A DNA stretch of 64,000 nt from Selaginella tamariscina (lineage: Eukaryota; Streptophyta; Lycopodiopsida; Selaginellales; Selaginellaceae). The stretch is from positions 124,001 through 188,000 of the forward strand of contig PUQB01000323.1 in the NCBI GenBank assembly GCA_003024785.1, in the 5' to 3' direction. Shown in pieces: positions 50,766-61,107 of this stretch (the stretch's first letter is position 1; each line of letters begins with the position of its first letter). A program made the translations under genes and the position numbers. Under the pieces are notes generated by a model, which saw only the letters and a program-made list of their open reading frames with translations, made no database searches and was not told the DNA's origin.

Positions 50766-50872
50766 TGATCTAATATGTTTATTGGATGTAGGTTGAGTTG
50801 ACGTATTTCGAACAAGGAGGTATTCTACACTACGTGATAAGGCAACTGCTTCAACAATCTAAGAATAAGTAG
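44544..50872 (+). CDS. ACO: Aconitate hydratase (mitochondrial aconitase), about 22 exons, frameshifted as read
   Basis: GT-AG exons from 44544-44855 to 50792-50872 total about 2.99 kb, near 997 aa. A Ser/Arg-rich presequence ([32 protein letters not shown]) suggests mitochondria. Then come [183 protein letters not shown] and [15 protein letters not shown]. Cysteines of SCTNT and CTTCIG bind the 4Fe-4S cluster. The enzyme interconverts citrate and isocitrate. About ten one-base frame breaks occur (44950, 45220, 46039, 46488, 47028, 47577, 48057, 48472, 48893, 50178), with homology intact on both sides. Intron 14 is only 51 nt. Confidence 0.95.
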
Positions 50873-51893
50873 GCTCCAGAGACGCTTTACCCCTTTGAGA
50901 GTTGTATATTTATTCTTGTTTTGTTGTTCTTTTTTTTTATTCTTTTAATTTCTTTTTTTTTTTTTTTTTTTTTTCCTTTTTCTGTCGGTGGTGATTATAT
51001 CGATCAGGTAAATAAGCACGGTACACTTTTAAATAATTCAATATAATTTTCAAAATAATTTTGTGTATACACATGTATGTTACATTATATAAGTCATATA
51101 GATATAACGCCCTTGATTATATATAATTGAAATGAATATTTAGATTCTTGTGATTTAAAATTAAATATAAGTTAATTTTTATGTGTGAAATACTTGTAGT
51201 CATCTTTTGTTTAGATGTGTTTTTTAAATTATAGATTTGTATTATAGATGGTTCCGAGTTTGATTACTTCTTGTTGATTTAGTATATATTTTTCATAATG
51301 TTTATAAATAAATATTTATATATTTTTAAAGAACCTAAAATATGTTTATAAATATAAGATTAAAAAATTAAGTCAAAAGCAAGTTTAAAATTATAAGTTT
51401 TACTAATTTTTTAATATGTAATGTAGTAATGAGATATAGTTTAAAAGTAAAAAACCCTACTGATATTAAAATTAAAATACTTAAATTTATAATATGTAAA
51501 TTAATTTTTAAAATGAGCTCTGTGATTTTAATATAATGTAAAATAGATAGTATAGGCTAATATAAAATTAAATTATGTAATATATGATTTTTAAAAAATA
51601 AAAATACACTCTCTTTTTAAGTTGAAATTACATAGTTTTGTTCAGATATAGATCAGATTTGAGGTCCAAGGAATGGGGTAAAAACTATTGTCTAATATGA
51701 TTTTTAATCATAACGTAGTAACTCTTTTATTTAATAAAAATCCTCATTTAAATAACTGTTTAATGTTAGCAATTAGATCTTATAAGACATACAAAGTAAT
51801 ATGATTAAGTCTAATCAAGTCTGTAACATTTCCGCGCTAATCACATGCATAAGACGCAATTAAATTAGTGAGAATAAATCTCGAACTTAATTG
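50873..51893. other. AT-rich intergenic DNA between aconitase and the retrotransposon
   Basis: Starts with the aconitase 3' region, including a long T tract at 50951-50974. No gene is seen. Confidence 0.65.
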
Positions 51894-51897
51894 GTAT

Positions 51898-52101
51898 TGA
51901 AAGAGCCGATATATATTAAAAATGTCAGATACATTAAGCTACAAAAAACCCTGCTTATATACAGGAGACCTCCTGCCACGTGGCACACATGCGACACGTG
52001 GCGCTGACACATTGGCCAGATCACCACCCATGTGTCACTATGCATGTGTGTATATACACATGCGTATATACGTTACATTACATAATATACAGTATCTTAC
52101 A
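51898..52101 (-). repeat. LTR (3' LTR of the minus-strand element)
   Basis: Shares GTCAGATACATTAAGCTAC, CCTGCTTATATACAGGAGAC and the tail to TATCTTACA with 56613-56813. It contains a G-box/ABRE pair (GCCACGTGGC and ACACGTGGCG, 51974-52003) and a TGTGTGTATATACACATG near-palindrome. Confidence 0.95.
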
Positions 52102-52116
52102 TTATCCCCCCTCTGC
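52102..52116 (-). other. Polypurine tract
   Basis: On the minus strand GCAGAGGGGGATAA directly precedes the 3' LTR start TGTAAGATAC, the expected position for plus-strand priming. Confidence 0.8.
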
Positions 52117-53178
52117 GGTTGTGTAGATGGTGATGGATCTGATGGTCCTGGATCCGTGTGAGTTGGGCCATCTAAGGTATGACCGAATGTAGTCAACGAG
52201 TCTCGAACAACAAACCGTTTCATTCGAACTACGTGAACTATTCAACCTCATGAGATCCCACCAACTGTACCTGATACACCTGAGGACCAACCTTTCGGAG
52301 AACTCGGTAGGGACCAAGCCACTTATGTAATAAACCAGTTGCAAGCCCAGGTGCAGTTAGCTTGGGAAAACGTACCAGTACTAAGTCACCGTCAGCATAG
52401 TCTGGTGGAGTTTGATGTCGTGCATTGTAAGAAGATTGTTGCTGTATTTGAGCTCGACCAAGATGTTCAGCAGACTCTGCACGCAGAAGAGGTAAGACAG
52501 CATCCAAATGTCGAGCCCACATTTTCGCATCCTCGGCACGTGGCAGATTCGATGATAATCCCAATTCACTAGGCAACTTAGGATCATATCCATACAATGC
52601 CTTGAATGGAGAGATACCAATCGAACTCTGAATGCCTGTTACATAAGCAAATCTCAAGCATCGCAAATACCAATCCCAGTCAGTGTGATTGAAGTTCACA
52701 TACTTCGAGATCATACCCTTGAAGGTCCGATTCAATCGCTCCACCAAACCATCAGTTTGTGGATGATATGGAGAGGCAAATGAGTGTTTTACCCCTAACC
52801 TCTCACACAACACTCGGAATACCTCTGCAATGAAAGCGGGGCCATTATCTGATAACATCCGCTCTGGACAAGAATGCTGCAAAACCACATTATCGAACAA
52901 AAACAAAGCTGTTGACATGGCAGTTGCATCCGGAAGAGCACCAACCTCCACCCAACGAGTTAAATAATCAGATACGACAATGATGTACTGGTTACCTTGA
53001 GAAGAACGTGGAAAAGGTCCCATTAAATCCACTGCAATTAACTCAAAAGGGCGAGAGACATTGATGGATTCTAACACCCCCATGGCCCGAGTCGTAGAGG
53101 AATTCCGAGTTTGACAAATGGGACAACTGAATATACCTGATCACATCACCACGCATGCTGGCCAATAAAAGGATCTGC
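52117..53178 (-). CDS. Retrotransposon integrase region
   Basis: The zinc-binding end is seen in CPICQTRNSS near 53120. The core has FELIAVDLMGPFPRSSQGNQ, SDNGPAFIAEVF and YHPQTDGLVERLNRTFKGM, giving the DDE triad (D of VDLMGP, D of SDNGP, E of LVERLN). The C-terminus has LHKWLGPYRVLRKVGPQVYQ. A stop at 52238-52240 and a frame change separate the last part, which continues toward the purine tract. The enzyme would insert element cDNA. Confidence 0.85.
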
Positions 53179-54925
53179 GGAGCTTCTCCAACACTCGTTG
53201 GTGACCAAGATGACCTCCAACAATAGGAATCATGATATGCTCGAAGAAGGTGTGGAACATATGTAGAGGGCACAGCCAACGCCATCTGTCTCTGGATTTG
53301 TCCCAATAAAATACAATAAACCATCCTGAAGTCGAAACTGAGCATGATATTGTCGAAACCGGTTCGGAAGAGGACTTGCAAACGCATCCGTAATTGCCTC
53401 GTCCACGGTTCATGTTTTTGGCATCCTGCCACTGTTCCAAGGATGGTAAGTCGGCATCGAATACCTGAGGGGCTTGTATCAAACCGAATGCTGCAGCGAC
53501 TGCATGAGCAGGCAAAGTGGAATCAGAAAGGGGTGCTCGAGAAAGTGCATCCGCATCCACCATTGTTCGCCCAGGCCTGTGCACCACCTTAAAGTTATAT
53601 ACTTGGAGACGTAATGCCCATCTGGCTACACGACCCACTAATTCTTCCGTTTTAATAAGGAAGTGACAGCAGCATGATCACACTCCAAAAGTGTTTCACT
53701 CCCATGTAAGTAGGCATGAAGTCGTTCAAAACCCCAAACAGCAGCAAGGCATTCTTTTTCAGTAGTGGAATAATTCCGCTCAGCCGGCGTGAGTACTCGA
53801 CTAATGTAAGCCACCGGGTGTCGAATTGAAGAATCCACAGCATCAGTTTGCATCAATACACCACCAATACCAACATCTGAGGCATCTACTCGTAAAATGA
53901 ACGGACGAGTAAAATCTGGGTATTGAAGCAATGGTGGAGTTGTCAGGAACTCTTTTAACTGGTCAAATGCCTGCTGACACCTGCGAGTCCACCTGAAAGA
54001 TACCTGTGGACGAACTAACTCCCGAAGAGGGGCAGTTCGATCAGTGAGATGATCGATGAATCGACCCAAGTACTGCACCGTGCCCAAGAAACGCTGGACT
54101 TCCTGTACTGTACGGACGAGGGAACTCTCGAACAGCTCGCAACTTCATTGGATCCACCTGTAAACCCTCTCGAGATATACGGTAACCCAAGTAAGTGGTG
54201 TCGGTCGAACCAAACACACACTTTTCAAGTTTCAACTTCAGGCCAACTTCTCGAAATCGATCAAGAACGCGCCGTACATCACGAATGTGATCCTCCCAAG
54301 AACCAGACCCATGAATGAGCACATCGTCGATAAAATCGGCAGTGATATCAGGCATATCGGAAAGAAGCTCATCCATCATGCGTTGAAAGGTGGCAGGAGC
54401 TGAAGTCAATCCAAAAGGCATGACCAAAAACTCGTAAAGACCAAATGGTGTCCGGAAGGCCGTTTTTGGAATATCCTCCTCAGCCATAGGAACCTGCCAA
54501 TATCCTGATGCCAAATCCAACTTAGTAAACCATCGACTCTGACCCAAACGATCTAATAGATCGGCAGAGTTCGGAAGTGGATAGACATCTTTGATGGTAA
54601 CATCGTTAAGAGGTCGGTAATCCACACAAAATCGGAGAGATCCATCAGGCTTGGGAACCAAATGAGGTTCACATGCCCATGGACTCCGTGACGGACGACA
54701 CACTCGTTTACCAATCATATCAGTAACAGCTGTTCGCATGGCTGATAACTCCTTTGGTGACCTGCGTCGAACCGGGACTTTGAAAGGCTTTGCATTGCCG
54801 GTGGGTATACAGTGTCGAGTCTTCACACGTGCACCTTGGGACAGATCAAATTTGAACAAACTTGCATACTGTTTCTTAAGTTGTTCGATGCAGTGTGCTC
54901 GACACTCAGGTGACGGATCCGGCAT
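53179..54925 (-). CDS. Retrotransposon reverse transcriptase and RNase H region
   Basis: RT motifs: PHLVPKPDGSLRFCVDYRPL, SRWFTKLDLASGYWQVPMAE, TAFRTPFGLYEFLVMPFGLT, SAPATFQRMMDELL, then ADFIDDVLIHG as the catalytic box, with F-I-D-D in place of the usual Y-x-D-D. LKLKLEKCVFGSTDTTYLGY follows. RNase H: RPFILRVDASDVGIGGVLMQ, VAYISRVLTPAERNYSTTEK, ECLAAVWGFERLHAYL. Frame changes lie near 54080 and 53640. Confidence 0.9.
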
Positions 54926-55540
54926 TTGAACCTGTTGAGATGAACACCCCCAAGACCGGAATCAAAGGAGCTGTATGCGTGATACAAACAGCAACAAGCT
55001 TCTCTGGACGTAAAGGAACAGACTGCAAAGACACAGACTCCAAGCGTAATACAGGAGGAGAGAGTGAAAAATCACATGTACCTTTCGACTGCTTTAACCA
55101 ATCACATCCCAGAATGATGTCAAAGACCTGGGAAGGGACAACCCTAAGAGACCCAGAGGGAAACTTACAGTTGGCACCCATAACCAGCGTAGTCAAAGTG
55201 GTGTACTGTGATACTGCACGAGACTGCCCATTACCATATAAAATGTGCAAGACCTTATCTGCACGTCTTAAGGGTAATGAGCACCGATGCGCTAGAGAAG
55301 CAGTTATGGAAGACATACTGGATCCTGTATCCACAAGCACTGTGACTGAAAGATCATTCACCGTGCAGAAAATGTGAAAACTGGATGATCTGGTGGAACT
55401 TGCAAACCTTGATATGCATAGCGGAAAAAACATGGAGGTGAAGTCTCCATCGCACGGGATCCCTCCGTCGCCCGTACGATTACTGGTTTTCCGCAACAGA
55501 TCCACCTGCAAGAGAGGCTTCGTCATCTGAAGCTCATCAT
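54906..55540 (-). CDS. Retrotransposon aspartic protease region
   Basis: VTVLVDTGSSMSSITASLAH carries the DTGS active site. VFDIILGCDWLKQSKGTCDF is the typical ILG-DWL end of Ty3/gypsy proteases. The frame starts by overlapping the end of the gag frame near 55523-55610. Confidence 0.85.
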
Positions 55541-56559
55541 AGCCATAATGGCCGCCACAGGCACACCATCCGGAACATATGGTCGCCAGCCTGGATGTGG
55601 TGGACGCCAATCAGGATACACATCGCATGCCCGCCAAGTATGTCCAGGCGCCCAACAGGCCCAACAATGAACTTGATTGGGTCGACCTGCATTGTTCCGA
55701 TTCCTCCTGTCACGAATCCGTGGATTTTGACCACCACGGGCAGGTACTGGAGCAGGTGCAGGACGATTTCGTGGAGGTGGTCCACGGGGTGGGCCCCGAG
55801 GTCGACCACGAAAGGCTTGCCGTGCGGGCACATATGCAGCAGCATCAACCTCCATTGGATCAGCACGCTGAACAAGAGGAGCAGGTAACCCAAGGGGAAC
55901 ACGGCCCTCACCAGGCACCAACTCAAAACGTTGAGCTAGTGCAAAAGCTTCCTCCAATGTGGTAGGACGAAGAGCCCGAACGAATCGAACAAGTTCGGGT
56001 CGCATAGTTGGCCATAACATACCGAGCTTAATGGGCTCAGGCATGTTAGGATATGCACGCCGAACTAAATCCCCGAACCTAATACTGAACCGCATAACAG
56101 ACTCACCAGGATGTTGTCGTATCGCATGCAGTTGTTGGAAAGCATCATCTGAATCCTCAACTTTGCCAAACGTACGTTTGAGGCATTCCGTTAACCGATT
56201 ACTATTGGCTTGAATCTCCGCAGCCAATCCATTATACCACTTGAGCGCAGGCCTTCCAAACATGTAGGGAATTCTCTGAGAGCACGGGCCTCATCCCAAC
56301 CATGGTAACGAACAATGACTTGGAAATGATCAAACCAGTGGTATACATCATCTCCCGGATCACCACAAAAAGATCGGGGTCGAACCCTCGGATTTGTGGC
56401 CTGTGAAGAAGATGAAGGAGTACTAGAAGCAGATCCCCCGGCATGAGGCTCAGACGGGGAAGAGGAGGACGAACCCTCAACAAAGCGCTCCAACAACTTT
56501 GTTTGTGCATCAATAGCAGTAGCAATAATGCTAAACGCCGTCTCCATATTCATCGTCAT
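55523..56559 (-). CDS. Retrotransposon gag
   Basis: Probable start ATG 56559 (MTMNMETAFSIIATAIDAQT), just inside the 5' LTR. There is a serine/proline-rich stretch, capsid-like RSFCGDPGDDVYHWFDHFQV, LKWYNGLAAEIQANSNRLTE, LKRTFGKVEDSDDAFQQLHA and PGESVMRFSIRFGDLVRRAY, an Arg/Pro-rich linker and a CCHC knuckle CWACWAPGHTWRAC. One frame change lies near 56230. Confidence 0.85.
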
Positions 56560-56589
56560 GAAAACACGAAAAGGAAAAGGCGGAAGAAA

Positions 56590-56612
56590 GGAATACCCAA
56601 CTTCTCCACCAA
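56590..56612 (-). other. Candidate primer-binding site
   Basis: On the minus strand the sequence after the 5' LTR reads TTGGTGGAGAAGTTGGGTAT. TGG is the expected complement of a tRNA CCA end. It does not match the common plant initiator-Met site, and I cannot name the tRNA. Confidence 0.5.
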
Positions 56613-56813
56613 TGAAAGAGCCATATATTAAAAATGTCAGATACATTAAGCTACAAAAAACCCTGCTTATATACAGGAGACCTCCTGCCACGTGGCACAC
56701 ATGCGACACGTGGCGCTGACACATGGCCCAGATCACCACCACCATGTGTCACTATGCATGTGTGTATATACACATGCGTATATACGTTACATTACATAAT
56801 ACAGTATCTTACA
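56613..56813 (-). repeat. LTR (5' LTR of the minus-strand element)
   Basis: Nearly identical to 51898-52101. Differences include CACATGGCCC versus CACATTGGCC, CACCACCATG versus CACCCATG, and AATACAG versus AATATACAG. Confidence 0.95.
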
Positions 56814-56818
56814 GTATT

Positions 56819-56908
56819 AAAAAATAAATTAATTAAAGAATGCTTACCTATATATGTGTGATAAGAATTTGTTAAATGACACGTTTAAAGTTAAAAATGT
56901 TAAACACA

Positions 56909-56973
<65 letters not shown>

Positions 56974-58162
56974 CCGTAAATACAACAACACACACACACA
57001 CACATATGTATATATATACACTCTGTTTTCTGTCTTAGGAAAGAAAAGCTTGTGAAGACTTGTATAGCTTGGTAAAGAATCTATCTAGAACATAGATATA
57101 TATATAGGATAAATCAAGTGTACATATGTACACATGCAACTACGCCTGCGTATACTTGTGTATAATGTTCTATATAAAGGGGAAAAAAATTCATATATAA
57201 CTTTTAAACTTTCATATTTAAATATATCTCCAGAAGTTTTGAATTTAGATACGTATCCTGTGATTTCAGTTTATAGAAATCTATAAAAGTGTATGATTAA
57301 TTCATAATTCATTGTTAGAACACACCAATTCAAAAAATATTGCAATATTATATAGTTCTTTAAAAAAAATCACGGATACAATAGTTTATTAAATGTCTAT
57401 TAAGTTCATAGGACAAGATCTAGTTCAGTGAAGTACAGCTAGATAATGGGAAATTTATAATCTTATATATCTATAGAGTCCACTGATGCATATTAATCTT
57501 CGGATTTCACTTACAATAGCATGTGCTATATTAAAATCAATATTTTATGAATTTTGAAGACCTCTTACCATATAGGAATATTAAATATATAATGAAAATT
57601 ATTAAATACAAAATGAATACCCATTCCATATAAATAATATAATTTTCAAATACCCTTATGCAACCTTTTACATAAAATATGGAAAGTATTTTATTATTTG
57701 TTACGACCACCAAATTTAAATACAAAGATTATATCTTTTTGAATATTTTTAATATTTAACATTAGCATGGGTTTACACACACACCTGTATGTGTGTGTGT
57801 TACCAAAAGATAGCACAGTACATAACGTATATTATTATAGATTAGATAAATAAACGTATATGAACAATATAAACAGTACCTTCTACTTATTCTATAAGTA
57901 CATATATACAGAATACTTTTACTGTATATGTGTATATACCATTTATACACACTCTGTACACATTAACCAAATATTCTGACAACACACTATGACATTTGAC
58001 CTACACATATGACATCGTTACTTAAACTACACACATACACACACACACGCACGCGCTTACACACATGCATGGGGAAGTATGTAATGTATTTCTAGATGCC
58101 AACCAATTAATCCAAATGGAATGTGTGTGCGTGTGCACAGACACACACACGCGCACACAGAC
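56819..58162. other. AT-rich intergenic DNA with microsatellites
   Basis: No gene is seen. (CT)n(TA)n(CA)n at 56911-57006; MITE-family-like sequence at about 57185-57330; complementary AC/GT pairs at 57773-57801 and 58118-58160. Confidence 0.6.
56911..57006. repeat. Compound (CT)n(TA)n(CA)n microsatellite
   Basis: Three dinucleotide tracts lie in series with only short interruptions. Confidence 0.95.
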
Positions 58163-60575
58163 TTACTTAAGGTTTGCTTTTGCCAATGCTATGCGTTCTT
58201 TTTCTTGTATAACAGCTTGTTCTTCCCACATACCAGCAGAGCCATAAATCTTTTCCATAAGCATTACCCCACTTCATCACCACCATCTAATCTCATCAAC
58301 GACTCGAATGCAATCCTGGCCACCCCCACATTCTTCCATTTCCAACACGCTCCCAACAGTATCCTCCACATCATGGCATCCTCCTTAAACGGCATCTCAT
58401 AAACAACCTTCAAAGCCTTCCCAAACTCATTTGCACGTCCAAAACATCCACTATACATCTATAGTGTTCGACCTCCGGAGAAAACCGAACTCAGTAAGCT
58501 GTTGAAGCACTTGAGACCTTCCTCTACAAACCCGCATGACTACACGCCGACAATACACAAACAAAGAATCCCATTTGGCTTCACTCCCTTCTCTAACATC
58601 ATCCCAAACGATGTAAAAACTCTCTCTGTATCTCCTTGTATCCATAAGCCGCTATAAGTGCGGTCCACGAGCTTACTGAGTTCACCGCTAGATCGAAAAC
58701 ACCTCAAAAACCAAAGAAACCCCGGTTTTCCCATAGAAATCCAGAAGAGAATCACCACCAACTCGTCACATTCAAATCCATACCTGCAAACTTCAGCATG
58801 TATCGCTTTACAGAGTCCAAAGCAGATGCATCTCCACAGGCACTTAGAACAGCCACGTATATATGCGAATCAGGCTTGACTCCGCTGTCAAATGAAACTC
58901 AGCAAAGAGCTCCAGTGCTGCCTCGTGCATCCCATTCTCAGAGTATCCAACAATGAGAGCAGTCCACGAAACAACATCGCGAGCTTTCATGCTGTTGAAG
59001 ACACCCTGCGCCTCGGGTAGACTCCCACCTTTGCATACATATCCACCAATGCACAACTGAGGAAGTCGAAGCTAATGCATGTCTTCCTGGCTTCAGTATG
59101 GATGTCCCTCCCCTTCTGTAGATATTTGAGCTTCTCTGGGTGTTTCAAAGCCAGAGAACTGCATGCCTTGAGCATCACAACTAAGGTTCTGGAGTTCGGT
59201 TTGAAGCCTTCACGCTGCATGACAGTGAAGAGTTCTAGAGCAAGATCTTCCTCCCCATTCTCCACGTATCCCATAAGTAGAGAGGTCCAGAGAGTTATAT
59301 CTCGATTAATAGCCTTATTGAATGCTCCCCGATCCTCTTGCATCAAACCAAACCTTGCATACATTTTCACTAAGCTGCTTGTGACGAACACGTTAGAGTC
59401 ATATCCGCTACTTCTCAATGCAGATGAATCTCTCTCCCATCTGGAAGGCTTGTACAAGCATTCAATACAGCAACATAAGTTTCGAGAGTCTGGCTCGAGA
59501 CTTAGCTGTGTTTGCATTCTGTAAAATACCTCTAAGGCGACCTCTGCTTCACCACTCTCCACGTACCCCATAAGCAATGTGTTCCACGATGCTGTGCAAG
59601 ATTCCTGTCGAAGACTCGCTTCGCATGAGTCATGAACCCACATTTCGCATGCATGTCCCAACAATAGCACTCGCCACAAACTCCGAAGAATCTTACGAAG
59701 CCTCTTAAACTCGCTCTATACTCGATCTCCAACCCTTTCTCGTAGAAGTATGCCAGTTTTTTGAAGACTCTCTTGTTGCAAGGATTGTTTTACCGACTTG
59801 AAAGCAGCAAGAAAAGTTGCCTCGTTTGGCTCCAGTGGCATACACTCGAATAAACTCAAACTTAACTCGGCCTCCCCATTCTCCACGTAGCTCATCAACA
59901 GTGCTGTGTATGAAACTACGGTGTACTCCAACATCTTGTCGAAAGTTAACCTGGCATCAAAGGAACTCCCCATTTGCAGTACATGTCTATAAGTGTGTTT
60001 CCACAAAGATGTCAGTAACAAATCCATCACATACTACTCTAGAGTGAATCTCCATGCTTTAATTTAACGAGCTCACCTTTATATTCATCCCATCTATGTA
60101 TACTGGCTCCTCTTTAGTTGCTAAGCTCCCACAAGCCTTGAGAACTGCCACATAAGTTCGATCATCCGGCACAACTTCTGAGCCCATCCTTGCATAAACA
60201 GACAATGCATATTCTTCTTCCCTGTTCTCCACGTACCCGTATATGAGTGTGTTCCATGAGACCACATTGCGCTTCTGAATCGCATCGAATACCTCTCGAG
60301 CACGTGTCATGCTCCAGCATTTCGCATACATGCTCACCAGTGTGTTCGACACGTATACATTGCTGCACGAATCACCTTGCACGGCCAGAGCATGTATTAA
60401 CACGCCTGTCTCGAGGTCCCTGAGGTTGCCACACGCTTTCAGTGCCGCAAGTAGGAGACTTGTCCCTGTAGTAGCTCTGGTTTCAAGGAGATTATTAGCT
60501 ATAAAATGTACCTTGTAATGATAATATACGGAGCTTTTCTGGAGTTCTACTTACAGAGAGATATAAGCTTTGCAT
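58163..60575 (-). CDS. Pentatricopeptide-repeat protein, PLS-type with E-like motif (frameshifted as read)
   Basis: An intronless minus-strand gene from about ATG 60575 (MQSLYLSVSRTPEKLRILSL, a possible targeting peptide) to TAA 58163-58165. Repeats include NVYVSNTLVSMYAKCWSMTR, AREVFDAIQKRNVVSWNTLI, GYVENREEEYALSVYARM, TYVAVLKACGSLA, VVSYTALLMSYVENGEAELS, ASWNTLLMGYVESGEAEVAL, FKPNSRTLVVMLKACSSLAL, GVFNSMKARDVVSWTALIVG and AMMWRILLGACWKWKNVGVA, the last being the usual sequence before an E motif. PLS-class proteins bind organellar RNA, often for C-to-U editing. No DYW domain follows. At least six frame changes interrupt it (for example 60520, 60080, 59720, 59060, 58840, 58460), so it may be a pseudogene or an indel-prone assembly. 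Confidence 0.85.
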
Positions 60576-61107
60576 TGCTAGGTAAGTAAGGGGTCAAACT
60601 CTCTGAGATCATCCAATCGCAGACAACCGTACACAGCTTGTATAAATGTATATTATTCCCGAGAAAATGCCACAACATGCGCCTACTCCCACGCAAGCGT
60701 GAGCCCTAAAATTCTAGGTAGGTATACCCGGATTCCGCATTGTTTCAGGATTGCGATGCGCCCTGCGTCTCCCACGCAAGCGTGAGCCCTAATTTTCTAT
60801 AATTTCGTAGAAATTGCCGTACATGATTGACATCCGTGAGGCCCTAAATTTCTATCAAACTGTCGTTTAGGCAAAATGTACGGAAGGAATCTTGGAACAC
60901 TGTTCACTTCTCAGCCGCCATTTGCAAAACACGACATGTCATATGTGATTCCTCTCAATTATTTTAAGCGATTCGAACCGGTCATGAATATGCGTTTGGC
61001 ATTATCTTCGACCGTGGATGGTACACCGTCCGTACATCTTAACCGTCCGTTCAGGCAGCAGAATCTAATTGTGTTGGGAGGTTCAGTATTTCTCTCATGA
61101 GCGATAG
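60576..61107. promoter_or_regulatory. Shared upstream region of the divergent PPR and NLP genes
   Basis: 532 bp. CCCACGCAAGCGTGAGCCCT occurs at 60690 and again about 83 bp later at 60772; each holds the palindrome CACGCAAGCGTG. A weaker third version (CCGTGAGGCCCTAAATTTCT) lies near 60834. ACCGTCCGTACATCTTAACC near 61025 repeats the CCGTCCGT core. The repeats are probably cis-elements or an old local duplication. Confidence 0.6.

Larger units (their letters stand above)
51898..56813 (-). mobile_element. Complete Ty3/gypsy LTR retrotransposon, minus strand, 4.9 kb with about 0.2-kb LTRs
   Basis: Two near-identical LTRs (51898-52101 and 56613-56813) begin TGAAAGAGCC and end TTACA. They are flanked by GTAT(T) at 51894-51897 and 56814-56818; a fifth T may be lost from the left copy. 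On the minus strand the order is gag with zinc knuckle, aspartic protease, reverse transcriptase, RNase H, integrase, which is Ty3/gypsy order. A purine tract adjoins the 3' LTR and a TGG-starting primer site the 5' LTR. No chromodomain is seen. The LTRs differ mainly by tiny indels, so insertion is recent, allowing for indel error. Coding frames are broken at the domain joints. Confidence 0.95.

Noticed and set aside
52339-56631. Several plus-strand frames across the retrotransposon
   Set aside because: All are shadows of the minus-strand gag-pol; none has motifs.
58163-60575. Several separate small genes in the PPR region
   Set aside because: The fragments are consecutive PPR motifs in shifting frames of one intronless gene.
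60876-61100. 74-codon frame before the NLP start
   Set aside because: It lies in the shared promoter region, has no NLP similarity and ends before the NLP ATG; at most an upstream ORF.
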